Shown here: piece after piece, positions 42,345 through 53,253 of the stretch
Layout of the letters: each line of letters starts with the position of its first letter
Position numbering within the stretch: the first letter of the stretch is position 1
NCBI RefSeq assembly: GCF_008245225.1
Contig: NZ_VTAW01000013.1
Location: 53,343 to 117,342 of the forward strand
DNA: 64,000 nucleotides
Reading direction: 5' to 3'
From: Natrialba swarupiae
GTDB lineage: Archaea > Halobacteriota > Halobacteria > Halobacteriales > Natrialbaceae
Notes under the pieces: model-generated
Database searches by the model: none
What the model was told of the DNA's origin: nothing
The model's input: only the letters and a program-made list of their open reading frames with translations
Position numbers and translations under genes: made by a program

Positions 42345-43571
42345 TCACTCGTCGAAGGGAGATTTCGTCGCTTCGGGTTCGAAGCCCTCGAGGCTGATGA
42401 TGTTTTCGCGGCCGACGCGGAGTTTGCTGATGGTTCCCTCGTCTTCCATATCCGAGAGGAGCATGCTGACTTTCGACTTCGACCAACCGGTTTCCTCGAC
42501 GATGTTGACCTGTTTCATCCGCCCACCGTTGTCTTGGATGAGGTTGACCACGCGGTCCTCGTCGCTGAGCAGTTCCGCTTCCGGGAAGTCGTCGGGCGGG
42601 TCGACTGGTTGGTCGCTTGAGGTTGGGGATTCGACCGGCGTGGCCGTCGACGAGACGGTCGCTTCGCGGTCGGCGTCCTCGGATCGGCGACGATACAGGA
42701 CGACGCCGGCACCGGCTGCAAGCGAGACGACGAGTGCAACGACGAGGAGCTGCCAGGGCGGTCCGTCGTCGCTACCGTCGCCCATTCCGGAGACGGGGCC
42801 GCCACCGCCGGTGTTTCCGGTCTCGCTTTCTGGCTGTTCGAGGACGGCGCGTGGGTGGCCGTCGAGGAACTCTCGTTCGCCACTCCAGGTGACCGAGTCG
42901 GCGTTCTCGAGTGAGGCACCGACGTACTCCGGTTCGGGTTCGGCGGCCTGGAACGTTAGGTCGTCGTCGGCGACGACAACGATCGACTGATCGTCGGTGA
43001 TGTAGAGATCCTGGAAGACGTCGCCGACGATGACGGTTCCGTTGTCAGTCGCCGCGAAGCCGTCCCAGAGGAACGACATCTCTACGACTCCCACCGGGTT
43101 GAGCTGTTCGTCGATACCGGCCGAGCGATTGAAGTTCGTCGCTTCCATCTCCCGGTCGGTCGCACTCGCTCCCGTTTCGGTCATCGCTTCGGCCTGATCC
43201 CGAAACCGTTCGTACAGCCCGAAATCGTCGCCGTCGGATTCGAACCCGTCGGCGAACTCGCGAAAGTTTTCGCGTGCGACCATTTCGTTCGTATCGTCGC
43301 TGCCGTCTAACCGTTGCTCGTGGCGGAACGTCCACGTCGCACTTCCGTTCTCGTGAACGACGATCTCGAACGTGGTGGTATCGAAATCTCGGGAGTCGAC
43401 GTCGGACTGACTCGCCGTTGGTATGGACGCGGCTACCGCACCTTCCCCTGTCGTCGGATTCGTGCTGGCGGCGTAGTCGTGGACACCACCGGCCGCCGCC
43501 GATCCCGTGACACCGACCAGCGAGACGACGACGACGAGGACGACGAACCCGACGGAAACCGGCCGGCTCAT
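42345..43571 (-). CDS. Membrane-anchored sensor with cytoplasmic winged helix (DUF7345/DUF7343-like)
   Basis: A 408-residue protein that joins an outside domain to a DNA-binding domain. It has a signal peptide or N-terminal helix (VGFVVLVVVVSLVGVTGSAAA), an extracellular beta-rich domain to about residue 240, a Gly/Ser linker, one transmembrane helix near 270-292 (WQLLVVALVVSLAAGAGVVL) and a C-terminal winged helix (EDRVVNLIQDNGGRMKQVNI, EETGWSKSKVSMLLSDMEDE). It matches a haloarchaeal architecture labelled DUF7345 plus DUF7343 as I recall. A one-component, membrane-bound transcription factor is implied; ligand and targets are unknown. Confidence 0.85.
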   Translation of the reverse strand: MSRPVSVGFVVLVVVVSLVGVTGSAAAGGVHDYAASTNPTTGEGAVAASIPTASQSDVDSRDFDTTTFEIVVHENGSATWTFRHEQRLDGSDDTNEMVARENFREFADGFESDGDDFGLYERFRDQAEAMTETGASATDREMEATNFNRSAGIDEQLNPVGVVEMSFLWDGFAATDNGTVIVGDVFQDLYITDDQSIVVVADDDLTFQAAEPEPEYVGASLENADSVTWSGEREFLDGHPRAVLEQPESETGNTGGGGPVSGMGDGSDDGPPWQLLVVALVVSLAAGAGVVLYRRRSEDADREATVSSTATPVESPTSSDQPVDPPDDFPEAELLSDEDRVVNLIQDNGGRMKQVNIVEETGWSKSKVSMLLSDMEDEGTISKLRVGRENIISLEGFEPEATKSPFDE

Positions 43572-43691
43572 TCATCTATCACTACGTGCCGGAGCTAAAA
43601 ATCCTTGTGAATAGCTGTTCGTCACTCTGTGTCGTGATTGGTACCGGGACGTGTCGACACGCACAAACCGACCGCCTGCATACTGAGGCGT

Positions 43692-44270
43692 ATGATCACG
43701 AACCTCGCGGCCGGCGTGCAGGCGTTTACGAGCAACGCCTTTCTCGTCGACGGCGATCGGACAGTCCTGGTCGACACTGGCGCGAATTTCGACGTCGTCG
43801 ACGGGCTTCGAGCGAACACCGACGATCTCGAGGCGGTCGTCCTCACGCATACACATCCCGACCACGTCGGCAACCTCGAGACGGTCGTCGAGGCGTTCGA
43901 CGTCGACGTCTGGGGATTCGATCCCTCGCAACCGGGCGTCGACCACGGGATCGAGGACGGCGAGACGGTCCAGTTGGGAGATCACGAGTACGTCGCAGTT
44001 CACACGCCGGGTCACAAAGACGACCACCTCTGTCTGTACTCGAGGGAGGCGGGCATCCTGTTTGCCGGCGATCTCGTCTTCCAGAACGGAGGTTTCGGCC
44101 GGACCGACCTCGAAGAAGGCGATCGCGAGACGCTCATCGAAAGCATCGACCGGCTGGCCGAGCGAATCGACGACGACTTCGCGGAGATGCACACCGGTCA
44201 CGGCCCGAGCGTGTCGACCGACCCTGCAAAGCACGTCGAACTGGCGGGGCGGATGGCCCGGCAGATGTAG
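43692..44270 (+). CDS. MBL-fold hydrolase (glyoxalase II-like)
   Basis: A 192-residue metallo-beta-lactamase-fold enzyme. Metal motif H53-T-H55-P-D57-H58 (LTHTHPDHVGN), then HTPGHKDDHLCLY, ILFAGDLVFQNGGFGRTD and MHTGHGP. It is shorter than true glyoxalase II and lacks its C-terminal helical domain. The FGRTD motif recalls persulfide dioxygenase and glyoxalase II-like enzymes. Substrate unknown. The start at MITNLAAGVQ is preferred over an upstream ATG at 43638. It is convergent with the thiamine transporter genes. Confidence 0.9.
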   Translation: MITNLAAGVQAFTSNAFLVDGDRTVLVDTGANFDVVDGLRANTDDLEAVVLTHTHPDHVGNLETVVEAFDVDVWGFDPSQPGVDHGIEDGETVQLGDHEYVAVHTPGHKDDHLCLYSREAGILFAGDLVFQNGGFGRTDLEEGDRETLIESIDRLAERIDDDFAEMHTGHGPSVSTDPAKHVELAGRMARQM

Positions 44271-44333
44271 CCTGGAGTCGACTGGTTCCGTCGTTCGCCC
44301 CGGACACTTCCCTCTGTCCGAGCGCTTGAGGGG

Positions 44334-45397
<1,064 letters not shown>

Positions 45398-45401
<4 letters not shown>

Positions 45402-47374
45402 GGCTCGTACCTCCCGCCGACACGGTCGACGACGACGAAGCTGGCCGCGGTCACGACCAACAAGAGCGTCCCCATCGCGAGCGCGGGGCCGGATCTGCGT
45501 CCGAGATAGCGTTCGACGGCGACCGGCATGGTGTAGCTCTCGCTTCCGCCCGCCAAAATCACCGTCGAAGAGAACTCGCCGATCGAGATGGCGAACGCAA
45601 AGGCCGCGCCGGCGACGACACCGCTTGCGATCAGCGGCAGTTCGACGTCGACCAGCGCGCGGTAGCGCGAGGCCCCGAGCGCCCGGGCGGACTCGACCAT
45701 CGCGCGGTCGAGACTCGAGAGCAACGGCGAGACGTTTCGCGTCACGAACGGGTAGGCCGCGACGGCGTGGGCGACGACGATGGCGACCGCGCCAGTCACC
45801 TGGAATCGCCACCCGCCGGGCAGCGGGATGCCGAAGACCAGTCCCTGCAGGAGGCCGATCCCGAAGACGATGCCGCTGACCGCAAGCGGGAGCATCGCGA
45901 GGGCGTCGACGACTGTCCCCGCGCGGCCGGCCCGCGCGGTCAGTACCGAGACGGTGACGCCCATCGGAACCGCGATCAGAAGCGTCGCGACGCCGAACAG
46001 AAGCGAGTTTCTGATCGCCGGAAGCGGGCGGGTCTGGAAGGTCGCTCCCTCGAGTTGGCGCTCGAGGAGAAAGGCGTAGTTCCGGAGGGTGAAGCCGCCG
46101 CCGTCGGTGACGCTCCCGACGACGAGACTCGCCACCGGCCCGACGAAGACGACCAGCGCGACGAGCCCGTAGGCGAGCACGCCGAGGCGTTTCGGTGTGA
46201 ACGCCGTTCGGAGATCGGGAAACAGCGGCTCCACCGACCGCGACGCGCTCGTTCTGGCGAACCCGGACCGGGCGGACTCGTACCGGAGGTAGGCGTAGGT
46301 GAGCCCGAGCGAGAGGATCGTCTCGAGGATCGCGAGCGTGGCCGCCTCGGCGTAGTCCAGGCGCTGGACGCGGTCGTAGATCCAGACCTCCACGGTCGCA
46401 AGCTGGAGGCCGCCCAGCGCGAGCACGATTGGGAACGTCATGAACGTGAAGATGAACGTCAGCAACGCACCGGTGAGAACCGCGGGCGCGAGTTGCGGGA
46501 CGACGACGTCGCGAAACGCACGGCGCTCGCTCGCGCCAAGACTCCGGGCCGTTTCGACGGCCCGACGATCGACGGACTCCCAGGCCGCGACGGTGATCCG
46601 GGCGACCAGTGGCGCGTTGTAGAAGGCGTGGGCGAGGATCACGATCGCGAGCGGGTTCGCCTCGACGAACGCGAACGGACCGATCCCAGCGAGACCGAAA
46701 ATCGTGTTGAGCGTTCCCGCCCGCCCGAACATCGCGTAGAAGCCGACCGCGACCATGATCCCCGGCAGGACAAAGGGCAGGATCGTCAGCGAGCGAAGCG
46801 TTCGACGGCCGCGAAACTCGTAGTTCGCGAGGACGTACGCCGCGGGGAGGCCGAGGGCGACGCTCGCGACCGTCGAGAGCGCCGCCTGGTAGGCGGTGAA
46901 GCCGAACAGCCCCATCCGGACGCCCGGCGTCTCGAGGCCGAGCCACGGGATCGGAACGCCGACGCCTGGGACGGGATACTCGAGCGAGACCGAGATCGAT
47001 ACCCCGGCGAGCCAGCCCGCGAGCGCGCCGAGGTGCGTTCCGACCGTGAGGGGGTCCGCGATGACGTCCGCGAGGAACCCGAAGTAGAAGGGGTCGGTGA
47101 GGACGTCGGCGAAGTGATCGAGTGTCGGCGTTCCGTCGACGAGGACGGCCTCGACGAAGACGACCCCGACGGGCAGGTACAACATTACTGCGAGGACGCC
47201 CGTCGTGACGAGCGCGGTCAGCCACAGGGCTCGGCGCTCGAGCCAGCCTCGAACCGGCTCGAGTCGACGAAAGAGCAAAGTGAATCGACGTCGAGCCGGT
47301 TCGAGTCGGCGGGAAAGTATCTCGAACCAGCCTCGAACGCGGTCGGCGACGTCGGACCGTCCTGGGGGCGACAC
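45398..47374 (-). CDS. ABC transporter permease, two fused permease domains
   Basis: A 658-residue permease with about twelve helices and two copies of the binding-protein-dependent permease domain. The EAA loops are seen in ARSLGASERRAFRDVVVPQL and ARALGASRYRALVDVELPLI. This fused form matches ThiP/FbpB-type permeases. The GTG start at 47374 lies 13 nt after the stop of the binding-protein gene; earlier ATGs in frame would overlap that gene. The stop overlaps the ATPase start. Together the three genes form a complete importer. Confidence 0.93.
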
Positions 47375-47387
47375 GGCTAGCGCCCGG

Positions 47388-48566
47388 TCAGTGCGTGGCG
47401 AACTCGCGGGCCCAGTCGTCGACCCACTCGTCGACGTTGCCCCGCAGGTCCTCGTAGCCAACGGTCACGGCCTCCGGCGGGACGTAGGCGTACTCGTCGA
47501 ACTCCTCGTCCAAGTCGACGTACTCCTCTTCGACGGCCGGGAACTGGACGTTTCGTTCGGCGATTTCGGCTTGGGCGTCACTCGAGAGGACGAACTCGAA
47601 GAAGGCGTAGGCGAGGTCGGTGTCGCCGCCCTCGAAGACCGCCATCCCCTCCGGATTGGCGTACCCCTGGTCGTTCAGGAATCCAACCTGGTGGCGGGTG
47701 AGGTCGTTGCCCTCCGCAACGGCAAACACCTGGTCGGTCGAATAGGAGACGACCATCGGACGGTCCTCTTCCATGTACGCGCCGTAATACGACTCCGTCC
47801 AGTCGTCGAGAACCCGGACGCCGTTCTCGCGGAGGTCCGCCCAGTAGTCGAGGTAGCCGTCCTCGCCGAAGGCGTCGATCGTCCACAGCAAGAACGCCTG
47901 TCCGGGATCGGACGTCTGGGCGTTCTGGGCCAACAGGGCATCCTCGTAGGCGGGCTCGGTCAGATCCTCGAACGTCTGGGGCTCGTCGATCTCGCTTTCG
48001 TCGTAGACGAGGCTGATATAGCCCGTATCGTAGGCGAGGACGCGACCGTGGGGGTCACCCATGTCGAGGCCGTCGCGGATCCGGTCGGCCCGATCGATCT
48101 CGTCGGTGTCGAGGTCCCGAAAGAGTCCGCCGTCTTCGAGGTTGTCGTCGACCGTCACGAGGTCGTCGATGTTGAGACCGAAGTAGACGTCCGGCTCGAT
48201 CTCGACGCCCTCGTCGGCGCGGTTGACGTAGTGGTTGATTCCCTGGTCGGGAAGCTGGACCCACTCGAGTTCGACCTCGGGATATGCGTCCTCGAACGCC
48301 TCCTTCAGCCACGGACCGGCCGGATTTTCCCCGTCGATCATCGACTCGTAGGTGACGACCTGGAGCGTCCCCGAGAGCTCGTCGTCCTCCCCGTCGGTCT
48401 CCGTTCCGTCGTCGGTATCGGTGCTGTCGTCTGTCGGGGATTCGTCCGAGTCGTCGACGTCGGATCCGGAGCCCGTCTCTCCGTTTTCGCCGTCCTGGGT
48501 CAGACAGCCTGCCAGTCCGAGCGTGATCCCACCACCGACGCTACCGAGAACCGTTCGTCGTCTCAT
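47388..48566 (-). CDS. ABC transporter substrate-binding lipoprotein (thiamine-binding type)
   Basis: A 392-residue exported solute receptor. The N-terminus RRRTVLGSVGGGITLGLAGC combines a twin-arginine-like signal with a lipobox at C21, followed by an acidic Asp/Ser/Thr linker (~45 residues). The ligand domain has TLQVVTYESMIDGENPAGPW, INHYVNRADEG, VLAYDTGYISLVYD and MVVSYSTDQVFA, closest to thiamine-binding TbpA/ThiB proteins. The start at MRRRTVLG fits the signal; an ATG nine codons upstream is possible. No clear TPP riboswitch is seen upstream. It heads the operon with the fused permease and ATPase. Confidence 0.9.
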   Translation of the reverse strand: MRRRTVLGSVGGGITLGLAGCLTQDGENGETGSGSDVDDSDESPTDDSTDTDDGTETDGEDDELSGTLQVVTYESMIDGENPAGPWLKEAFEDAYPEVELEWVQLPDQGINHYVNRADEGVEIEPDVYFGLNIDDLVTVDDNLEDGGLFRDLDTDEIDRADRIRDGLDMGDPHGRVLAYDTGYISLVYDESEIDEPQTFEDLTEPAYEDALLAQNAQTSDPGQAFLLWTIDAFGEDGYLDYWADLRENGVRVLDDWTESYYGAYMEEDRPMVVSYSTDQVFAVAEGNDLTRHQVGFLNDQGYANPEGMAVFEGGDTDLAYAFFEFVLSSDAQAEIAERNVQFPAVEEEYVDLDEEFDEYAYVPPEAVTVGYEDLRGNVDEWVDDWAREFATH

Positions 48567-48694
48567 TACTCGGTTGTTCCACTCAGTGTTCATAACGGCT
48601 GTGATCCGTTTGTTTCCCGGCGCATGGGCGGACGAAAACGACTCGAGCACGGAGGACAGACGAAACCGGTCCGTCGAGACGGAGTTCGTCCTGA

Positions 48695-49537
48695 TCACCG
48701 CCCGACGGTCTCTCGAGCCGCCTCCAGGAGCGCGTCGTAGGCCTCGTCGTAGGCCCGGGCGATCCGTTCGGGTTCGCTTCGTCGGTCGCTTCCGAGCGCC
48801 GGCAGACCGACGCGCTCGAGCGGATCGAGATACTCGAGAACGTCGGGGACGCGTTTCTCGAGGCGGCCGTCGATCGCGCTGGAACTGGCGATCTCGCAGG
48901 CGCGACAGTAGCGGTCACCGCGGTAGATCCGTGCCCGGCCGGGTTCGACCGCCGCGACGGCGGCAACGGACGCCGGATCGAGCGCCTGGAGGGGCCGTGC
49001 GACGTCGCTGTAGGACTCGACGACGGCGATCTCTGCGGCGTCGATCTCCGTCGCCAGCCGTTCGAACTCGGGGACGTATGACTGCTTTGCGAGTTCGTCG
49101 AACTCCTCGACGGTCTCGATCGGAATCGCCTCCTCGAGGGGGAGCGCGTCGGCGACGGTCGCCGGAATATCGGCGGTGGCGTTTCGGACGAACGTCACGT
49201 CTCCGTCGGCGGGTCGACCGACCCTGTCGACGAGAAACTCACGGTCCGCCCGGCCGAACAGCCCGCTCCCGCCGGCGGGGTTCGGTTGCCACAGCCGATG
49301 GACCGGGTTGAGCGACTCGGGGTCCCGAGAGCGTCCCTCTGCGTCCGCGAGTCGCGTCGCGTCTTTGCCGTACAGTCGTCCATCGGCGAGCGCACGCTGA
49401 CAGTCGTCGTGGTCGAACCAGAAGTCGTTGCCCGCGCGGGGCTTGTAGCCGGCGGCGCCGGTTCGCTCGAGCAAGCCGACCGAGAACGTCGTTTTCCCGG
49501 CGTCGACGCGGTCGGAACCGACGACCAGGACGATCAT
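48695..49537 (-). CDS. Haloarchaeal P-loop ATPase
   Basis: A 280-residue protein with an N-terminal P-loop VVGSDRVDAGKTTFSVGLLE (Walker A near residues 7-17), a deoxy-nucleotide-kinase or SIMIBI-like layout, and a C-terminal region with a C-x2-C pair (RYCRACEIASS). YKPRAGNDFWFDHDDCQRAL follows the P-loop. I know it only as a haloarchaeal ATPase/GTPase family without function. Its ATG overlaps the stop of the upstream DUF5827 gene by 4 nt (ATGA), so the two are coupled. Confidence 0.8.
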   Translation of the reverse strand: MIVLVVGSDRVDAGKTTFSVGLLERTGAAGYKPRAGNDFWFDHDDCQRALADGRLYGKDATRLADAEGRSRDPESLNPVHRLWQPNPAGGSGLFGRADREFLVDRVGRPADGDVTFVRNATADIPATVADALPLEEAIPIETVEEFDELAKQSYVPEFERLATEIDAAEIAVVESYSDVARPLQALDPASVAAVAAVEPGRARIYRGDRYCRACEIASSSAIDGRLEKRVPDVLEYLDPLERVGLPALGSDRRSEPERIARAYDEAYDALLEAARETVGR

Positions 49538-49842
49538 TCGTCTTCGTCGTTGCCCTCCCCATCGGCCGTCGTGGCCGCCGGTTTCAATCCGTAGTATCCC
49601 GGCTCGTCGTCGCTTCGCGGCTCGGCGACGACGAGATCGTCGGCGTTGACCATCACCCAGGGGATCGCCCAGTCGAGCAGGATATCCTCGGTCTGGCGGT
49701 CGATGTCGGCGTCGGTCTCGAGTCCCTGTAGCAAGCGAGCGATCTCGTAGACGGTGTACATCTGCTCGTCCTCGAGCAGCTCTTCCGGCGTGTAGAACTC
49801 ACAGGGCGGTAACTGGTCGAACTCGGATTTCGGAACTGGCAT
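49534..49842 (-). CDS. DUF5827 family protein
   Basis: A 102-residue acidic cytoplasmic protein: MPVPKSEFDQLPPCEFYTPE, QMYTVYEIARLLQGLETDAD and LLDWAIPWVMVNADDLV, then a flexible acidic tail. This pattern matches my memory of DUF5827, a conserved haloarchaeal family of unknown function. It overlaps the P-loop ATPase gene downstream (ATGA) and presumably works with it. Confidence 0.8.
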   Translation of the reverse strand: MPVPKSEFDQLPPCEFYTPEELLEDEQMYTVYEIARLLQGLETDADIDRQTEDILLDWAIPWVMVNADDLVVAEPRSDDEPGYYGLKPAATTADGEGNDEDE

Positions 49843-49967
49843 ACGCCGAGCTATCGGTTTCGAGCGCCTAAATCGTTCGTTTCCTTGCGTGGCGGACGGA
49901 CGACGGGGCGTTAGCCAGCTGGCGTGTGGCCGTCCGGCGACTCCGACGTCCCCACCGAGATGGTCGG

Positions 49968-52900
49968 TTAGATCAACGGCCCGTCCTCGAGGGCTCGGTC
50001 GACCATCTCGATCGGATGTGCTGGTCGCTCGTATCCCTCGAAATCGCCGATCTGGGTCCGACAGGAGACTCCCGGTGCGACCACCGATGGCGCGTCGCGA
50101 GTGACCGACCCGCCGTCGACCCGCGCGGGAGCCCGGTCGGCCGCCGCGGCCGACGCCGTCCCGATGCGGTCAGGGTCAGACTCCGTCGCCGTGCCCGCCA
50201 GCCCCTCGAGTTGCTCGCGAAGCAGCGAACCGATCGCTTGCGAGAGCTCGTAGTGGTCGGCCTCGTAGCCGAAACTCCCGGCCATGCCACAGCAACTGGC
50301 GTCGACGGGGTCGACGTCGTATCCGACCCGGCCCAGGACGCCGACGGGGTGGTGATCCGTCCCGCGGGCCTTCTGATGGCAGTGGCCGTGATAGGCGACT
50401 CCGTCGGATCGGGGGCCGCTGTCGATGGCGAACGAGAGTCTCTCTTCGAGGCGGTGTCGATCGACGTACTCGCAGACGTCGTAGGCGTTCGTCGCGAGTC
50501 GCTCGAGGCGCTCCTCGTCGACCGTCCCGGAGAGCAACGAACGGTACTCGTCCACGATCATCGACGCGTCCGAGGGCTCGACGAAGACCACGGACCAGCC
50601 GCGCTCGAGGAACGGCTCCAGGTCCGAAAGCAGCGCCTCCCCGCGCGCTCGGGCCTCCTCGAGCATCCCCTGGGAGTAGGCGGCCCGACCCGTGGGGCCG
50701 AGGTCGGGAATCCGAACGGACACCCCTGCCGCCTCGAGGACGCGAACGGCCGCCTTCCCCGGCTCCGGATTCGAGTAGTTCGTGTAGGTATCGGGGTAGA
50801 GGACGACGCCACGCGTCGCCTCGCCGGTGGCGACCCCGGGGCCACGTCCCTCGAACCACGAAACCAGGCTCTCGCGGCGAAACGTCGGCAGTGTCCGATC
50901 GGCAGCGATTCCGACCGTTCGCTCGAGGGCGATTCTGGCACCCGGAAGCGCCGACGCGCGGTTCGCGATCGGGGCGAACGCACTCCCGAGGGCGGCGACC
51001 CTGTCGACGTTCGCGAACAGTCGCTTTCGCAGATCGATTCCCGTTCGTTCGTTGTACTGGTGGGCCACCTCGGCTTTGAGCTTCGTGAGGTCGACGCCGG
51101 TTGGACAGTCGCTCTGACAGCCCTTACAGCCGATACAGCGTTCGAGGACCTCCTCCTGGAATCGTTGGTCGTACAGCTCCTCGGGATCGATTTCGCCGCT
51201 GATCGCCGCCCGGAGGAGGTTGGCTCGCCCGCGGGTCGTCGCGATCTCCTCGTCGGTCGCACGGTAGGTCGGGCACATCACGTCGTCGTCGGTCTGGCGG
51301 CAGGTGCCACAGCCGTTACAGAGTTCGACGAGGTGGGAGAAGCCGCCATCCTCATCGAAATCGAGGGTGGTCCGCGGCTCGAGCGAGGCGTAGCCGGGGC
51401 CGTATCGGAGGTTTTCGCGGATATCGGTCGGAGTTTCCTCCCGGTAGACGACCGTTCCCGGGTTCATCCGCCACTCCGGATCGAACGCCGACTTCACGGT
51501 CTTGAACGCCGCCCAGAGCTCTGGGCCGTAGAGTTTGGGATTGAACTCCGTCCGCGCGAGGCCGTCGCCGTGTTCGCCCGAGAACGAACCGCCGTGTTCG
51601 AGCGCCAGGTTGGTGACGTCATCGGCGATCGATCGCATCTTCTCGACGCCCTCGCCCTCCTTTAAGTTCAGGATCGGCCGGATGTGGAGCGTCCCCGCGC
51701 CGGCGTGGGCGAAGTAGGCGGCGGTCGTGTCGTGGTCCGCGAGGATCTCACGAAAGCCGTCGACGTAGGTGGCGAGTTCCTCGGGTGGTACCGACGCGTC
51801 CTCCACGAACGGGTACGGCTTCGGATCGCCTTCCATCCCCATCAGAAGCGGGATGGCGGCCTTTCTGAGCTTCCAGAGTCGCTCCTGTTCCGTCGAGGAT
51901 CGTGCCTCGAGCAGTCCGAAGGCGTCTCCGTCAGCGACGAGCCGGGTGCGTGCTCTCTCCAGCGCATCGTCGAAGTCGTCGAACAGTTCCGAGTCGAACT
52001 CGAGCATTAGCGCCGCCTCGGTGTCGTCGGGAACCGGATCGGCGTACTCGGCGTACTCCGCCGACTCCGAAGCGAGTCGGAACACCTCGTCGTCCATCAG
52101 TTCGACCGCGCTGGCCTCGAGGTCGAGCGCCGCGGGGACGGCCGACAGCGCCTCGAGTAAGTCGTCGTACCAACAGAGCGCGAGGACGGTCTCCTCGGGT
52201 CGTGTCACCAGCGAGAGCGTCGCCTCGGTGACGACTCCGAGCGTTCCCTCCGAGCCGACGATCAGCTTCGAGAGGTTGATCACCCGCTCGCCGTCGTCGG
52301 TCGTCCGGATCACCTTCTGGAGATTGTAGCCGCTGACACTGCGTTCGAGGGTTGGATACCGTTTCTCGATCTCCGCTTCGTGCTCGTCGAGGAGGCTGTG
52401 GACCGTCCGGTAGAGCGCCGCCTCGCGGTCGTCCCTCTCGAGGATGCGGCCCCACTCGTCGCTGCCGATACCGACGTCGCGGGTGCGAATTACCGAGCCG
52501 TCGGCCAGGACGACCTCGCACTCGTCGACGTAGGCGTCCGTGATCCCGTACCGGACCGAGTGTGCGCCCGTCGAGTTGTTGCCGATTCCGCCGCCGATCG
52601 TCGCGCGGTTCGAGGAGGCGGGATCGGGTGCGAACTTGAGTCCGTCCGGTGCCAGCGCGGCGTCGAGGTCGTCCTGGACGACCCCCGGCTGGACGACGGC
52701 ACGTTTCGCCTCCGGATCGATCTCGAGAATATCGTCGAAATGTCTGGAGAGGTCGAGGACGACGCAGCCGGGACCGACCGTCTGTCCGGCCAGCGACGAC
52801 CCCGCGCCTCGAGGGAGAATCGGTACGCCGTGGTCGGCTGCGACACGGACGGCGGCACGAACGTCGTCAACGTCGACGGGGAAGACGACGCCTGCCGGCT

Positions 52901-53081
52901 GTGCACCGTAGATGCTGCCGTCCGTCGCGTAGAGCACTCGGGTGTACTCGTCAAATCGGACGTCACCGCGACACGCTGTCTCGAGATCCGCGGCCAGTCC
53001 TGTGCCGGCGTCGTCGGACGTTCGGCCCCGATTCCGCTCGAGTCGGTCGGTCTCGATCGTTTCATCGCCCTCGACAGCCAT
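49968..53081 (-). CDS. FAD-linked oxidase fused to a 4Fe-4S/CCG iron-sulfur protein (glycolate/D-lactate dehydrogenase type)
   Basis: A 1,037-residue fusion that oxidises a 2-hydroxy acid such as D-lactate, glycolate or D-2-hydroxyglutarate and passes electrons to the membrane. First half: FAD-binding VAO-type domain (VPILPRGAGSSLAGQTVGPG, SSNRATIGGGIGNNSTGAHS) and its C-terminal cap (FAHAGAGTLHIRPI, SGEHGDGLAR). Second half: two 4Fe-4S motifs, CNGCGTCRQTDDDVMCPTYR and CIGCKGCQSDCPTGVDL, then CCG-type domains (AYHGHCHQKA, ASCCGMAGSFGYE). The start is set at MAVEGDET; MRGRDMAV at 53096 is an alternative. The substrate is not decided by sequence. Confidence 0.93.
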   Translation of the reverse strand: MAVEGDETIETDRLERNRGRTSDDAGTGLAADLETACRGDVRFDEYTRVLYATDGSIYGAQPAGVVFPVDVDDVRAAVRVAADHGVPILPRGAGSSLAGQTVGPGCVVLDLSRHFDDILEIDPEAKRAVVQPGVVQDDLDAALAPDGLKFAPDPASSNRATIGGGIGNNSTGAHSVRYGITDAYVDECEVVLADGSVIRTRDVGIGSDEWGRILERDDREAALYRTVHSLLDEHEAEIEKRYPTLERSVSGYNLQKVIRTTDDGERVINLSKLIVGSEGTLGVVTEATLSLVTRPEETVLALCWYDDLLEALSAVPAALDLEASAVELMDDEVFRLASESAEYAEYADPVPDDTEAALMLEFDSELFDDFDDALERARTRLVADGDAFGLLEARSSTEQERLWKLRKAAIPLLMGMEGDPKPYPFVEDASVPPEELATYVDGFREILADHDTTAAYFAHAGAGTLHIRPILNLKEGEGVEKMRSIADDVTNLALEHGGSFSGEHGDGLARTEFNPKLYGPELWAAFKTVKSAFDPEWRMNPGTVVYREETPTDIRENLRYGPGYASLEPRTTLDFDEDGGFSHLVELCNGCGTCRQTDDDVMCPTYRATDEEIATTRGRANLLRAAISGEIDPEELYDQRFQEEVLERCIGCKGCQSDCPTGVDLTKLKAEVAHQYNERTGIDLRKRLFANVDRVAALGSAFAPIANRASALPGARIALERTVGIAADRTLPTFRRESLVSWFEGRGPGVATGEATRGVVLYPDTYTNYSNPEPGKAAVRVLEAAGVSVRIPDLGPTGRAAYSQGMLEEARARGEALLSDLEPFLERGWSVVFVEPSDASMIVDEYRSLLSGTVDEERLERLATNAYDVCEYVDRHRLEERLSFAIDSGPRSDGVAYHGHCHQKARGTDHHPVGVLGRVGYDVDPVDASCCGMAGSFGYEADHYELSQAIGSLLREQLEGLAGTATESDPDRIGTASAAAADRAPARVDGGSVTRDAPSVVAPGVSCRTQIGDFEGYERPAHPIEMVDRALEDGPLI

Positions 53082-53253
53082 ATCACGCCCTCTCATCGTC
53101 CCCGACAATAAATCATGTGAGTGGGTAACGGGTGGCAAAAGCGTGTGGATTAATCCCGATATCCTGTGTTAGTTCCACGCCGTGTACGGGTCGTCGGTGT
53201 GGCAGTCGCTTTCCGACTGGTTCGAGAAAAATCGAGATCGACGAAGTCGTCGC

